From contig JAYQJE010000001.1 of the NCBI GenBank assembly GCA_038142005.1, positions 806,001 through 870,000 on the forward strand: a stretch of 64,000 bases of DNA. The letters run 5' to 3'. The notes beneath the pieces were generated by a model. It did not search any database. It was not told where the DNA came from and was given only the letters and a program-made list of their open reading frames with translations. Numbering within the stretch: the stretch's first letter is position 1; each line of letters starts with the position of its first letter. This DNA is from SHAN690 sp023262195. GTDB taxonomy: Bacteria; Bacteroidota; Bacteroidia; Flavobacteriales_G; Salibacteraceae. Below are positions 7,962 to 15,893 of this stretch, in pieces. The position numbers and the translations under genes were made by a program.

Positions 7962-8291
7962 ATGAAATACTTCTTAAACATACTATTCCTTATACCTCTA
8001 ACCTCTTTTTCTCAAATGGTTTACTCAGTTGAGTATCCAAATCAATCTGATGTAAAGGTATATGTGGTAGACTATGAAAATCAATGTGATTTAAAGGTGT
8101 TCAAAGTTGACTACCCAAATCAAGTAGAGGGGAACAGTGGGTTATGGTATTTTGTGGATTACCCAAACCAATCAGATAAGAAGATATACTTCGTTGATTA
8201 TCCCAACCAAAGTGATTTGAAGATATTTTTTGTGAAGTATAAGAACCAATCTGGTTGGAGAGATAAATCCAAACAACATTTGATGTATTAG
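7962..8291 (+). CDS. Secreted septknot (DUF6150)-like repeat protein
   Basis: 109 residues: signal peptide (MKYFLNILFLIPLTSFSQ), then six tandem units of about 13 residues built on V-(D/K)-Y-x-N-Q-(S)-D-x-K-(V/I)-(Y/F), for example YPNQSDVKVYVVD, YENQCDLKVFKVD and YPNQSDKKIYFVD. One longer unit contains GNSGLWYFVD, and the end is YKNQSGWRDKSKQH. I associate this repeat with the DUF6150 family, predicted to fold as a 7(1) septoil knot; that link is from memory and needs a profile check. The predicted export is notable. The gene stands alone with no operon partner, and a decayed relative lies at 4311-4391. Confidence 0.6.
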   Translation: MKYFLNILFLIPLTSFSQMVYSVEYPNQSDVKVYVVDYENQCDLKVFKVDYPNQVEGNSGLWYFVDYPNQSDKKIYFVDYPNQSDLKIFFVKYKNQSGWRDKSKQHLMY

Positions 8292-8512
8292 CTATTCTCT
8301 AAGGAAATTTAAATTAACGAGCAACTAATGAAATTTACTCCCATAATTACTGACCGTTAACATCTGTCAGATAGGTGTTTCAGTTAACAACCAATAGCAG
8401 AGAGATGACACACCAAGAGTGACTCCCGGTGAATTACAAGCTAATGTCACTCCTGACTTATCAGTGAACAGAAAATATGATTTTGGGGTTAATATTATAA
8501 GAGAAAAGATTT

Positions 8513-9505
8513 ATGAATATTGGGATTAATGGATTTGGGAGAATAGGAAGAATAGCATTTAGAATAGCCTGCGAAAGACCAGATGTAAAGGTCGTGGGGA
8601 TAAATGATTTATTGGATGTCAATCACCTTGCGTATCTCCTTAAATATGATTCGGTACATGGTCGCTTTGCCGGGACAATTGATACGAGGAACGGAAATCT
8701 CATAGTAAATGGAAACGAGATAAGGGTCACGGCAGAAAAAAATCCCGAGAATTTGAAATGGAATTCTATTGGTGTGGATGTTGTGTTGGAGTGCACGGGG
8801 TTATTTACCACTTCAGAAAAGGCCACAAACCATATAACTTCGGGGGCAAAGAAAGTTATTATTTCCGCACCTTCGGCTGATGCTCCTATGGTTGTAATGG
8901 GGGTCAACCATAAAAATCTTAGCTCTAATGATCACATAGTGTCAAACGCATCATGCACCACAAATTGTTTAGCTCCTCTCGCAAAGGTAATAAATGACAA
9001 TTTTGGATTGACTGAGGGCATAATGACAACGGTTCATGCAGCAACAGCGACACAACTTACTGTAGATGGGGCGTCAAGAAAAAATTATCGACTAGGGCGT
9101 GCGGCAATGAATAATATCGTTCCTGCATCAACGGGAGCGGCCAAAGCTGTAGGAAAAGTTATTCCTGAGCTTGATGGCAAACTAACAGGAATGGCCTTTA
9201 GGGTACCTACGGTTGATGTTTCAGTTGTTGATTTAACCTGCAGATTAGAAAAGAGAGCTACCCTTCAAGATGTGCGAGAATCTATGAAGATAGCTTCCGA
9301 AGGAGATTTAAGAGGTGTTTTGGGTTACACTGAAGAGGGTGTGGTGTCGCAAGACTTTGTCTCAGAAGCAATTACAAGCACATTTGACGCAACTGCTAGC
9401 ATATGCTTAAACGATAACTTTTTTAAGTTAATCTCTTGGTATGATAATGAATATGGATATTCCTCTAAATTGGTAGACTTAGCTGAATATCTCTATGCCC
9501 TTTAA
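8513..9505 (+). CDS. gap: Glyceraldehyde-3-phosphate dehydrogenase, type I
   Basis: 330 residues, the normal length. It interconverts glyceraldehyde 3-phosphate and 1,3-bisphosphoglycerate with NAD(P) in the cytoplasm (glycolysis/gluconeogenesis). The Rossmann start is MNIGINGFGRIGRIAFR, the catalytic Cys lies in SNASCTTNCLAPLAKV, the His in TTVHAATATQ, and the C-terminal motif is WYDNEYGYSSKLVD. Start ATG 8513 fits the family N-terminus exactly. It is a stand-alone gene; no RBS is evident, which is usual for the phylum. The frame is intact, unlike many neighbours. Whether it is the glycolytic or a second isozyme cannot be told here. Confidence 0.93.
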   Translation: MNIGINGFGRIGRIAFRIACERPDVKVVGINDLLDVNHLAYLLKYDSVHGRFAGTIDTRNGNLIVNGNEIRVTAEKNPENLKWNSIGVDVVLECTGLFTTSEKATNHITSGAKKVIISAPSADAPMVVMGVNHKNLSSNDHIVSNASCTTNCLAPLAKVINDNFGLTEGIMTTVHAATATQLTVDGASRKNYRLGRAAMNNIVPASTGAAKAVGKVIPELDGKLTGMAFRVPTVDVSVVDLTCRLEKRATLQDVRESMKIASEGDLRGVLGYTEEGVVSQDFVSEAITSTFDATASICLNDNFFKLISWYDNEYGYSSKLVDLAEYLYAL

Positions 9506-9616
9506 ATGATAGACAGAGGGAGTAAAGATCAAATAATTGAACCCTGAATTTGTATAATTAATTTAAAATAATTGTTACAATTTAATGAACCTATCCAAAT
9601 CAACGTTCATCCATAA

Positions 9617-9922
9617 ACTTACTCCACCGGGTGGATACACTATCTGACTTTCAATGTTTTAATCCAATCAAATATCTTCTCTGTACATCAGTATAAACGT
9701 GATTATCCTGAGAGATATAAAATTAGAGAAAAAGTATGGGAACTCCACAAAGAAGGTTGGGGTTACACCAAAATTCATCGATACCTCAAAAACAATGATT
9801 ATGAAATAGGTGATAGTAGAACATCAGTTGATTCTATGATCAAGAAGATGAAAAAGAGGGAATTCATCACCAAAAGAGAGTTTTCTCAGAAAGTATGTGG
9901 ATTTCAAAATCAAATACTTTAG
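9617..9922 (+). pseudogene. Remnant of a mobile-element HTH-type protein without start codon
   Basis: The frame is open from 9617 to a TAG at 9920 but has no usable start. The readable part contains YKIREKVWELHKEGWGYTKI, then HRYLKNNDYEIGDSRTSVDS and MIKKMKKREF. The WELH-x-EG-x-GY-x-x-I-x-x-YL pattern resembles the small helical C-terminal DNA-binding domain of site-specific recombinases. I read it as the tail of a lost recombinase-like gene. It opens the AT-rich stretch downstream of gap. Confidence 0.4.
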
Positions 9923-10506
9923 AAGGTAATTTCAATTTTGATAAACTCAGTTTTAGGAATGTTGAGGTTAAGAACTACCCAAAAACACTAACCACCTTCA
10001 ATCTCTCTTACTGTTTGAACATCTATCAGAAAATATTTTGAGAAATTCTGTGATTTTCTATCGTTTAAAGTTTCAGAACCATATTTATAGATAACCTAAG
10101 TGTTCCAATCATAGGGTTCAAACACTTTTCACCCACGAGGGATAAGTTAGTTAGTGGGTTAGACATCGGATTGTAATCTGTAGGATTGAAATAATATCCA
10201 AACATAACGGATGAGGTTTCTCCGGTAGGGTTGAAAATGGTTATGGTATAAGATAGATATGGGTGATAACGAACTGGTCTAATCGAAATCCAATAACTGA
10301 TGAATGATATCATTCTTCAACAGATACACAAATCTGTAAGGGGTTTGGTGTATCTAATTGATTATAAATTATAAATCAAAATGAAGGATAATTGGAATGT
10401 TGAGGATTCACACTACTGTATGAATCACTCAACGATGAGATGATTCTGATGAAATCAGAACCACTCATCATAGGATAGTTAAATACTGAAAGTTAAAGGA
10501 GTTAAT
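9923..10506. other. AT-rich stretch without a convincing gene
   Basis: Several short coding-like fragments occur in changing frames, for example FNFDKLSFRNVEVKNYPKTL on the plus strand from about 9935. An 82-codon minus-strand frame at 10065-10313 contains YHPYLSYTITIFNPTGETSS, but it has no recognisable relatives. Overall it reads as decayed DNA of a former element. Confidence 0.4.
10444..10460. repeat. Inverted repeat TTCTGAT / ATCAGAA
   Basis: Seven-base arms with a three-base loop, about 47 bases upstream of the small gene at 10507. It is a possible operator or hairpin leader. Confidence 0.35.
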
Positions 10507-10769
10507 ATGAAACAATCACCAAATGAATTACACAACGAACTAATGGATAAACTCAAAGAGTTTACAGAAGAGGTTGGATACTATCTACCACCCGATAGAG
10601 ATACCTGATACCACTAAATCTCTAATCAACCTATTCATTACCTATGAAAAATATAGAGATTCAATCATCTTCAATGGAAAAGAGAACCTTAGAGAAGGGT
10701 ATTGGGATGTTACCCATTGAAAAACAAAAAGAATTAGAAAGAAAGGTGGATGAATACTATGGAAGATAA
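10507..10769 (+). pseudogene. Small element-borne hypothetical, two frameshifts
   Basis: It starts at ATG 10507 behind a good purine-rich RBS (AAAGGAG). The frame stops after 33 codons, but the following frames continue sensibly: LHNELMDKLKEFTEEVGYYL, then DTTKSLINLFITYEKYRDSI, then LPIEKQKELERKVDEYYGR, ending at 10769. The end overlaps the start of the HTH gene at 10759, as in a real operon. Acidic and helical; function unknown. Small proteins of this kind often precede an excisionase-like gene in integrated elements of this phylum, which is general knowledge and inference. Confidence 0.4.
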
Positions 10770-10914
10770 ACTACTTACGAAATACGAAGTGATGGATTAC
10801 CTCAACATCAGTAGGAGACATTTTGAGAAATTGGTAACTGAAGAAAACCTACCCATTATAAAGATTACTCAGAATAAGAGGTATATGAGGTTATCAGACC
10901 TCATCGATATCTGA
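10759..10914 (+). CDS. Excisionase-like helix-turn-helix protein (HTH_17 type)
   Basis: 51 residues, nearly all a single winged-helix unit: LLTKYEVMDYLNISRRHFEK, LVTEENLPIIKITQNKRYMR, then LSDLIDI. The order (sensor L-T-K-x-E-V-x-x-Y-L, recognition helix S-R-R-H-F-x-K-L, wing ending in K-R-Y-x-R-L-S-D-L) is that of MerR/excisionase-type DNA-binding proteins that control integrase direction or element genes. It overlaps the preceding small gene. No integrase is visible nearby, so the element seems gutted. The frame is intact, in contrast to the surrounding debris. Confidence 0.6.
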   Translation: MEDKLLTKYEVMDYLNISRRHFEKLVTEENLPIIKITQNKRYMRLSDLIDI

Positions 10915-11046
10915 ACACTAAGATGATTAACAAACCTCAAGAAACCACTCAGGAATCACTCTCGAGGATAATTTCCAATGGAAAAGAATATGGGGTAAAA
11001 TTAGATTAAATAAATTCTTTAAATTCACGAGTAAATCAACCATCTA

Positions 11047-11359
11047 ATGATAAACTTAAATTCTGATGAAAAAAGTTGTCTTAAAAAAGAAAAAACAAGT
11101 TTGATAAACGGACTTAATCAAAAACAAGGAAAAATTTACCTCACTAATGAAAGGTTAATATTTGAGGATTCTAAGAATTCAAATAATAATATTTATCTAC
11201 AATTGAGTGATATATAATTACAATGAATTGAAAGTGTTCTATAAACTTCCAACTGGTGTTGTGTTAAACCTAGATAATGGGATTCAGTATTGTTTCAACC
11301 TCTGGGGTAGTAAAACATTTATCGAAATTAGAGGATTTAAAGGGAAGTTCAATAGTTAA
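11047..11359 (+). CDS. GRAM/PH-like domain protein, one frameshift
   Basis: The frame from ATG 11047 stops at 11217, but the next frame continues directly to 11359. Joined, the protein is about 100 residues: KKEKTSLINGLNQKQGKIYL, TNERLIFEDSKNSNNNIYLQ, LSDI, then NELKVFYKLPTGVVLNLDNG and IQYCFNLWGSKTFIEI. The G-K-(I/L)-Y-L-T-N-x-R-L-I-F-E-D core followed by L-x-D-I and a late F-x-x-W/F strand is the pattern of GRAM or bacterial PH-like domains. The next gene starts within about 40 bases, suggesting one transcript. The break is near GATATATAATTAC at 11209-11221. Confidence 0.5.
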
Positions 11360-11398
11360 GGAAAATGAGTCAGACATCACTGGTTACCGAATATTCTT

Positions 11399-11817
11399 TT
11401 GGGAATACTTGTTGTTTGGTTCCTTGTGATTCCCACTGTAAGATTTATACATTCAAGTTTTAATAGTCTGATGTTTAATTTAAATCCTGTAGAATATATT
11501 GAAAATGTTCATAAATCAACCGATGATGTCAAATACGATTTCGAAATTGATAATGAGGTTTTTTACTTACCAAACTTACACGGAGAATGGGGATTTTACG
11601 ACAGTCATAATGATAAGACTTTCAATATAAAAATAAAGTTAAAAGATTATGATACTGGTGATTACGAAGTCTGGACTAAATGGGATTGGGATGAAAAGGG
11701 AAAATGGTAGAAGAAGGAAAATTTAAAATTGGAATTAGTAAAGACGAATATGGTGATAATAACATACTTGGTTATCGAATAGATGATTTAAAATACAAAT
11801 CAGATTTTAACGCATAA
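11399..11817 (+). CDS. Membrane-anchored hypothetical, frameshifted and cut at the glmS junction
   Basis: It starts at TTG 11399 or slightly upstream with a membrane helix (GILVVWFLVIPTVRFI), followed by a soluble domain rich in Asp, Trp and Tyr (LPNLHGEWGFYDSHNDKTFN, KDYDTGDYEVWTKWDWDEKG). The first frame ends at 11710; after an A-rich run near 11700 the next frame continues with EEGKFKIGISKDEYGDNNIL, GYRIDDLKYKSDF, to a TAA at 11815-11817. That end lies exactly where sequence matching glmS begins, so the natural C-terminus may be missing. Function unknown. Confidence 0.4.
11808..11815. other. Junction between AT-rich accessory DNA and glmS
   Basis: On the minus strand, glmS-like coding can be followed (with two compensating indels) as PLQLLSYHIAVMR up to about 11812. 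The expected last 17 or so family residues, around DQPRNLAKSVTVE, are absent and replaced by unrelated AT-rich sequence. It is either a recombination or insertion breakpoint or an assembly join. Confidence 0.5.
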
Positions 11818-11857
11818 CCGCAATATGATAAGAGAGTAATTGAAGAGGGTATAGAAG

Positions 11858-13597
11858 CTACCAAGGAGAGAACACTTCCTCGGTTTCTGGAATTTCGATG
11901 GTATAGTCTGCCATTTCCTTCACTTGCTTGTCTCCTTCGGTCACAATAGCGATAATCACCCCTTTCCGAGCTTTTACTTCTTGGATATTGCTCACCACTT
12001 TTTCATAAGAAGGACCCTTCGTGGCAATAACCACCACAGGCATATCTTCATCGATCAGCGCAATTGGGCCATGCTTCATCTCAGCGGCTGGGTATCCTTC
12101 TGCATGTATGTAAGAAATCTCTTTTAGCTTGAGTGCACCTTCTAAAGCAACAGGGAAACAGTAGCCTCTACCGAGGTATAAGAAGTTTCTCGCATCCTTA
12201 AACTTGGCGCTTATTTCCTCAACTAGATCATTGGTCTTGAGCGCAGCCTCGATTTTATCCGGAATACTATTGAGCTGTAGCAACAGTCGTTGGAAACGCT
12301 TTCTGTCTATCGCTCCATTTTCTCCTCCGAGCATTAATGCAAGTAGACTTAATACCGTTACTTGAGCAGTAAAGGCCTTGGTACTAGCCACGCCAATTTC
12401 AGGACCGGCATGCGTATACGAGCCACCATCGGTAACCCTTGAAATGCTCGAGCCAACCACATTGCATATTCCAAGAATGGTAGCTCCTTTTGATTTGGCT
12501 AGCTCCAGTGCCGCTAATGTATCTGCCGTTTCGCCCGATTGAGATATGGCGATAACCACATCGTTTTCAGTGATGATAGGATTGCGATATCTAAACTCGG
12601 ACGCATACTCCACTTCTACAGGAATTCTTGCAAGGTCTTCGATTAGATATTCACCAACCAATCCAGCATGCCAAGAGGTGCCGCATGCTACTATAGTAAT
12701 ACGATTAGCGTTCAGCAATTTTTGGGTGTAATCGCTCATCCCTCCCAGATGCACCAACCCCGAGTTAACACGAAGTCGACCTCTAAGGCTATCTTTAACT
12801 GATCTAGGTTGCTCATAAATTTCTTTAAGCATGAAATGGTCATATCCACCTTTTTCTAGTTGCTCAAGTTGCAACTCTAGTTCTTGGATGTATGGGGTCA
12901 CCTTGTGTTTACCAATGGTATAAAGCTTCATATCACTGCCAGGGTGCAGTTCGGCTATTTCTCCATCTTCAAGGTATACCACATTCTTGGTGTACTCAAC
13001 GATAGGGGTTGCATCAGAGGCGAGATAGTAATCATCACTAGGACCAATTCCTATAACCAGTGGACTGCTTTTTCGAGCGGCAATGAGCGTGTCTGGCTCA
13101 TTTTTATCCATCACCACAATGGCATATGCACCAATGACTTCGCGCAATGCTTTGCGCACCGCTTCGCCAATGGAAACATTCTCTTGTTTTTTGATTTCTT
13201 CAATCAGATTAACCAACACTTCCGTGTCGGTTTCACTAGTAAATGTGTATCCGCGATTGATTAACTCTTTCTTGATGCTGTCGTAGTTCTCAATAATGCC
13301 ATTGTGTATCAGCACTATCTCACCAGACATACTGGTATGCGGATGTGCATTTACATCATTTGGGGGGCCGTGTGTTGCCCAACGAGTATGGCCAATACCT
13401 ACAGTGCCCTCTGTCGACTTTTCGCCAACGTGGGCTAACAAGTCAGACACCTTACCCTTGCACTTATGTGTGATGATTCCGTCTTGCATCAGCGCCACGC
13501 CTGCGCTGTCATATCCTCGATACTCAAGGCGTTGTAATCCTTTGATTAGTACTGGATACGCTTGGTTTTTGCCTGTATAGCCAACAATTCCACACAT
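11858..13597 (-). CDS. glmS: Glutamine-fructose-6-phosphate aminotransferase, C-terminus missing
   Basis: Makes glucosamine 6-phosphate from fructose 6-phosphate and glutamine, the entry step to UDP-GlcNAc, peptidoglycan and LPS. The N-terminal Ntn glutaminase domain starts MCGIVGYTG (Cys2 nucleophile) with GIGHTRWATHG; two SIS domains follow (AISQSGETADTLAAL and the region around GRGYCFPVALEGALKLKEIS). The frame ends at 579 codons with EVFSPW and a TAG. Downstream, indel-corrected sequence continues to PLQLLSYHIAVMR, but the terminal DQPRNLAKSVTVE-like segment, part of the sugar site and also the classic attTn7 coding region, is not there. Gene order glmS, DUF4270, glycogen-synthase-like, panC is, from memory, shared with relatives. 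Identity is sure; integrity is doubtful. Confidence 0.93.
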   Translation of the reverse strand: MCGIVGYTGKNQAYPVLIKGLQRLEYRGYDSAGVALMQDGIITHKCKGKVSDLLAHVGEKSTEGTVGIGHTRWATHGPPNDVNAHPHTSMSGEIVLIHNGIIENYDSIKKELINRGYTFTSETDTEVLVNLIEEIKKQENVSIGEAVRKALREVIGAYAIVVMDKNEPDTLIAARKSSPLVIGIGPSDDYYLASDATPIVEYTKNVVYLEDGEIAELHPGSDMKLYTIGKHKVTPYIQELELQLEQLEKGGYDHFMLKEIYEQPRSVKDSLRGRLRVNSGLVHLGGMSDYTQKLLNANRITIVACGTSWHAGLVGEYLIEDLARIPVEVEYASEFRYRNPIITENDVVIAISQSGETADTLAALELAKSKGATILGICNVVGSSISRVTDGGSYTHAGPEIGVASTKAFTAQVTVLSLLALMLGGENGAIDRKRFQRLLLQLNSIPDKIEAALKTNDLVEEISAKFKDARNFLYLGRGYCFPVALEGALKLKEISYIHAEGYPAAEMKHGPIALIDEDMPVVVIATKGPSYEKVVSNIQEVKARKGVIIAIVTEGDKQVKEMADYTIEIPETEEVFSPW

Positions 13598-13600
13598 GTC

Positions 13601-14968
13601 TTAATTCTTTAAATCAGTATGATATAGCTTGAGCACAATATTATCTACACCTTGAATAACATTATGGGACGTGTCGTTACCGTTAAGAACAGGCACTTGT
13701 GCATTCAATGTTAAACCATAGTTGATGTTCTGACCATTCTGAGCAGCCTGAGTAATGCGCTGCACATGTTGGGTTATATCGAAGGTGTAACTATTGGTTA
13801 GGCGGGAGTAGATTCCATTTGCTCGCGATGGACTTTCAATAAAGTCGGGAGTGAGGGTTTCTGAACCATCTTTTTCCAACTCCAACAAGAAGAGCCTTGG
13901 AGACCTGCCCAAAAACGCTGGTTGTTCATCTGCCAAAGTAAAATCCAGCGTTGCTTTGGCTATCGCAGAAAACTGTGACTGACCAAACGACTGTAATCCT
14001 GGAATGTTGATCTGTGCCTTAGTGCCTGACATACCTTGAACGAACAACAAGTCTTGGTTGGTCGAGCTTGAATTCAAGTATGACTCTATCAGTGAACCAC
14101 TATAGTCATGACTGAATTGATTGATTCTGCTGCAGTTAGAGGTAATTGGTAATTCAAGCCTTTCTTGCTGGTCCGCAGGGGTGTGGTAGATGAGGATGCT
14201 CGATTCTCCCGTGAGAAGTGCAAATGAATATACGGCCCCAGCGTCAACTTCGGTACCCTCAGGTATTCGAATCATTAAACCACCGAAATTAGTTTGAAGC
14301 TGATTTAAATTAGTCCAACCCTCACCGCCTAGGTTTTCCATAAGATATTGCCCAAACGAGTTTTCGAGTCTAATTCTGAAAACAAGTGGTAACCGCTCCC
14401 TTTCCACGCCTGATTCTATTATGGTAGAATCAGTAACCTTGATTTGTCCTTTTCGTTTAAAAACAGATGAGCCTAAAACGGTTTCTTTCAAGTCTGGATC
14501 AAAGTCAGAGAAGTATTGATCTTCTAGTATGAGAGGCTCATTCAGCTCTAATACTTCAACAGGTATTTCTGATGTGGGATCCCCATAAATCTTTATCGGT
14601 CTGAGCTGTAATACAATTGAATCGATTTTGGTCGCATCAAATCCATCAGTATTGCTAAGCAAGCCCGTTTCGGCATCAAAGTTTAGAATCAAATTACTTT
14701 CAGAATAACCAAACTCATCCGATTGCAGTGCGCCAATGTAGGACTGTGCTTCATCCGACCTTTGTGACTTACCAGGAATAGTAAAAGCTTGAACCGTAAA
14801 AGTGTCTAAGAATTGAACTGTATCGAATTGACCCTCAGGTTGAAGTTCTAAACCTAAAAGGGAATCGTTTCTGCACGAGGTTACAACTGCGAACAGGCTA
14901 CAAAAAATAACGGTCTGCCATACGACAAACCGTTTAATGAGTTCAGTAATTAACTTAATTTGAATCAC
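13601..14968 (-). CDS. DUF4270 family lipoprotein
   Basis: 455 residues. After a charged start comes a hydrophobic segment with a lipobox-like end (VIFCSLFAVVTSCRN), so it is a predicted lipoprotein. The mature start RNDSLLGLELQPEG and the pattern FTVQAFTIPGKSQRSDEAQS, YIGALQSDEFGYSESNLIL are hallmarks of DUF4270 proteins, widespread and uncharacterised envelope lipoproteins of Bacteroidota. It overlaps the upstream glycogen-synthase-like gene by four bases (ATGA) and is three bases from glmS, so the three are one transcript. Function unknown. Confidence 0.8.
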   Translation of the reverse strand: MIQIKLITELIKRFVVWQTVIFCSLFAVVTSCRNDSLLGLELQPEGQFDTVQFLDTFTVQAFTIPGKSQRSDEAQSYIGALQSDEFGYSESNLILNFDAETGLLSNTDGFDATKIDSIVLQLRPIKIYGDPTSEIPVEVLELNEPLILEDQYFSDFDPDLKETVLGSSVFKRKGQIKVTDSTIIESGVERERLPLVFRIRLENSFGQYLMENLGGEGWTNLNQLQTNFGGLMIRIPEGTEVDAGAVYSFALLTGESSILIYHTPADQQERLELPITSNCSRINQFSHDYSGSLIESYLNSSSTNQDLLFVQGMSGTKAQINIPGLQSFGQSQFSAIAKATLDFTLADEQPAFLGRSPRLFLLELEKDGSETLTPDFIESPSRANGIYSRLTNSYTFDITQHVQRITQAAQNGQNINYGLTLNAQVPVLNGNDTSHNVIQGVDNIVLKLYHTDLKN

Positions 14969-15795
14969 TCTGCAAGCACGCTATCCTGCGCCATTACTTC
15001 AGTATAAAAGTCGTCAAAGACGCTCATGAGATTTTCTTCTGGTTGGGCATCCAACACTGGCTTGTCTAAGGAAGCTACATAGGCTCTGATTTCATCGTTG
15101 ATATCGTCACTGGCCAAAACAATGGCGTCAGCATATTTTGCTCCGAGCTTGCAGATATTTGTATAATTCGGCTCTTTAATTAACTCCAAATCTTCTTCAG
15201 TCATGCCATCATACAACATCTTTTCCCACATACGCGGGTCAAATGACTCTTCAAACTCCTCCCCGTAAATCGAAAAGACAACTTTGGCGTCTGCGAAGAG
15301 TGGATCATCCGCATAGAATGTTTTTTGAAAAACAGCCATGAGGGAAGAGAACCATCCGTTAACGTGAATAATTTCTGGCATCCACCCCAGTTTCTTTACC
15401 GTTTCAAATACACCTCTTGAAAAGAAAATGGAACGTTCATCGTTGTCTTCAAAAAACTCTTCGTCTTCATCCCAAAACGTAGCTTTTCTTCTAAAAAACT
15501 CTTCATTATCAATGAAGTAAACCTGCATACGGGTGGGTTGAATGGAAGCTACTTTGATGATGAGTGGGTGATCTGTGTCATCCACAATTAGGTTCATTCC
15601 CGATAAGCGAATTACTTCATGCAATTGATGCCTTCTTTCGTTAACCTTACCAAACCTCGGCATGAAAAGCCGAATTTCCTTGCCAAAATCTTGCGCCTCT
15701 TGAGGAAGCTGGCGGCCCATGTAGGACATATAGTTTTCAGGAAGATATGGGTTGATTTCGTGAGAAACGAATAGAATGCGGTCGTAATTACTCAT
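14965..15795 (-). CDS. Glycogen/starch synthase N-terminal-like protein (GT5 half)
   Basis: 276 residues covering only the N-terminal Rossmann-like half of glycogen synthase: ILFVSHEINPYLPENYMSYM, RQLPQEAQDFGKEIRLFMPR, then MPEIIHVNGWFSSLMAVF. The ADP-glucose-binding KTGGL segment of true GlgA is replaced by a different sequence and the C-terminal catalytic half is absent, so glycogen synthesis is unlikely. Short proteins of this type occur upstream of glmS in relatives. It is the first gene of the operon with DUF4270 and glmS and is divergent from panC. Its true role is unknown; a regulatory or sugar-nucleotide-binding role near GlmS is inference. Confidence 0.75.
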   Translation of the reverse strand: MSNYDRILFVSHEINPYLPENYMSYMGRQLPQEAQDFGKEIRLFMPRFGKVNERRHQLHEVIRLSGMNLIVDDTDHPLIIKVASIQPTRMQVYFIDNEEFFRRKATFWDEDEEFFEDNDERSIFFSRGVFETVKKLGWMPEIIHVNGWFSSLMAVFQKTFYADDPLFADAKVVFSIYGEEFEESFDPRMWEKMLYDGMTEEDLELIKEPNYTNICKLGAKYADAIVLASDDINDEIRAYVASLDKPVLDAQPEENLMSVFDDFYTEVMAQDSVLAE

Positions 15796-15820
15796 AGAAT
15801 GGGTTGATTAATCGTAAAGA

Positions 15821-15842
15821 ATTCCTTTTCGCTAAAAGGAAT
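15821..15842. repeat. Perfect hairpin between the divergent glycogen-synthase-like and panC genes
   Basis: ATTCCTTTT and AAAAGGAAT are perfect nine-base arms with a four-base loop (CGCT), 26 bases upstream of the minus-strand ATG. It lies in the divergent regulatory gap and could be an operator serving both sides. Confidence 0.5.
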
Positions 15843-15893
15843 GCGAATTTAACCAATATAAGGCTTGAAGTCAATAGCGATAACCATTTTTGC

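Noticed and set aside
10065..10313. 82-codon minus-strand frame with a coding-like central part
   Set aside because: No recognisable family, no neighbours in the same direction, lies in decayed AT-rich DNA; kept only as a remark in the region entry.
11808..11815. Tn7-type insertion at attTn7
   Set aside because: The junction lies inside the glmS coding end rather than about 25 bases after the stop, and no tns genes or terminal repeats were found; only the breakpoint itself is reported.
15804..15893. Upstream start for panC
   Set aside because: The extra 30 residues are unlike any PanC N-terminus and cover the hairpin region; ATG 15894 fits the family.
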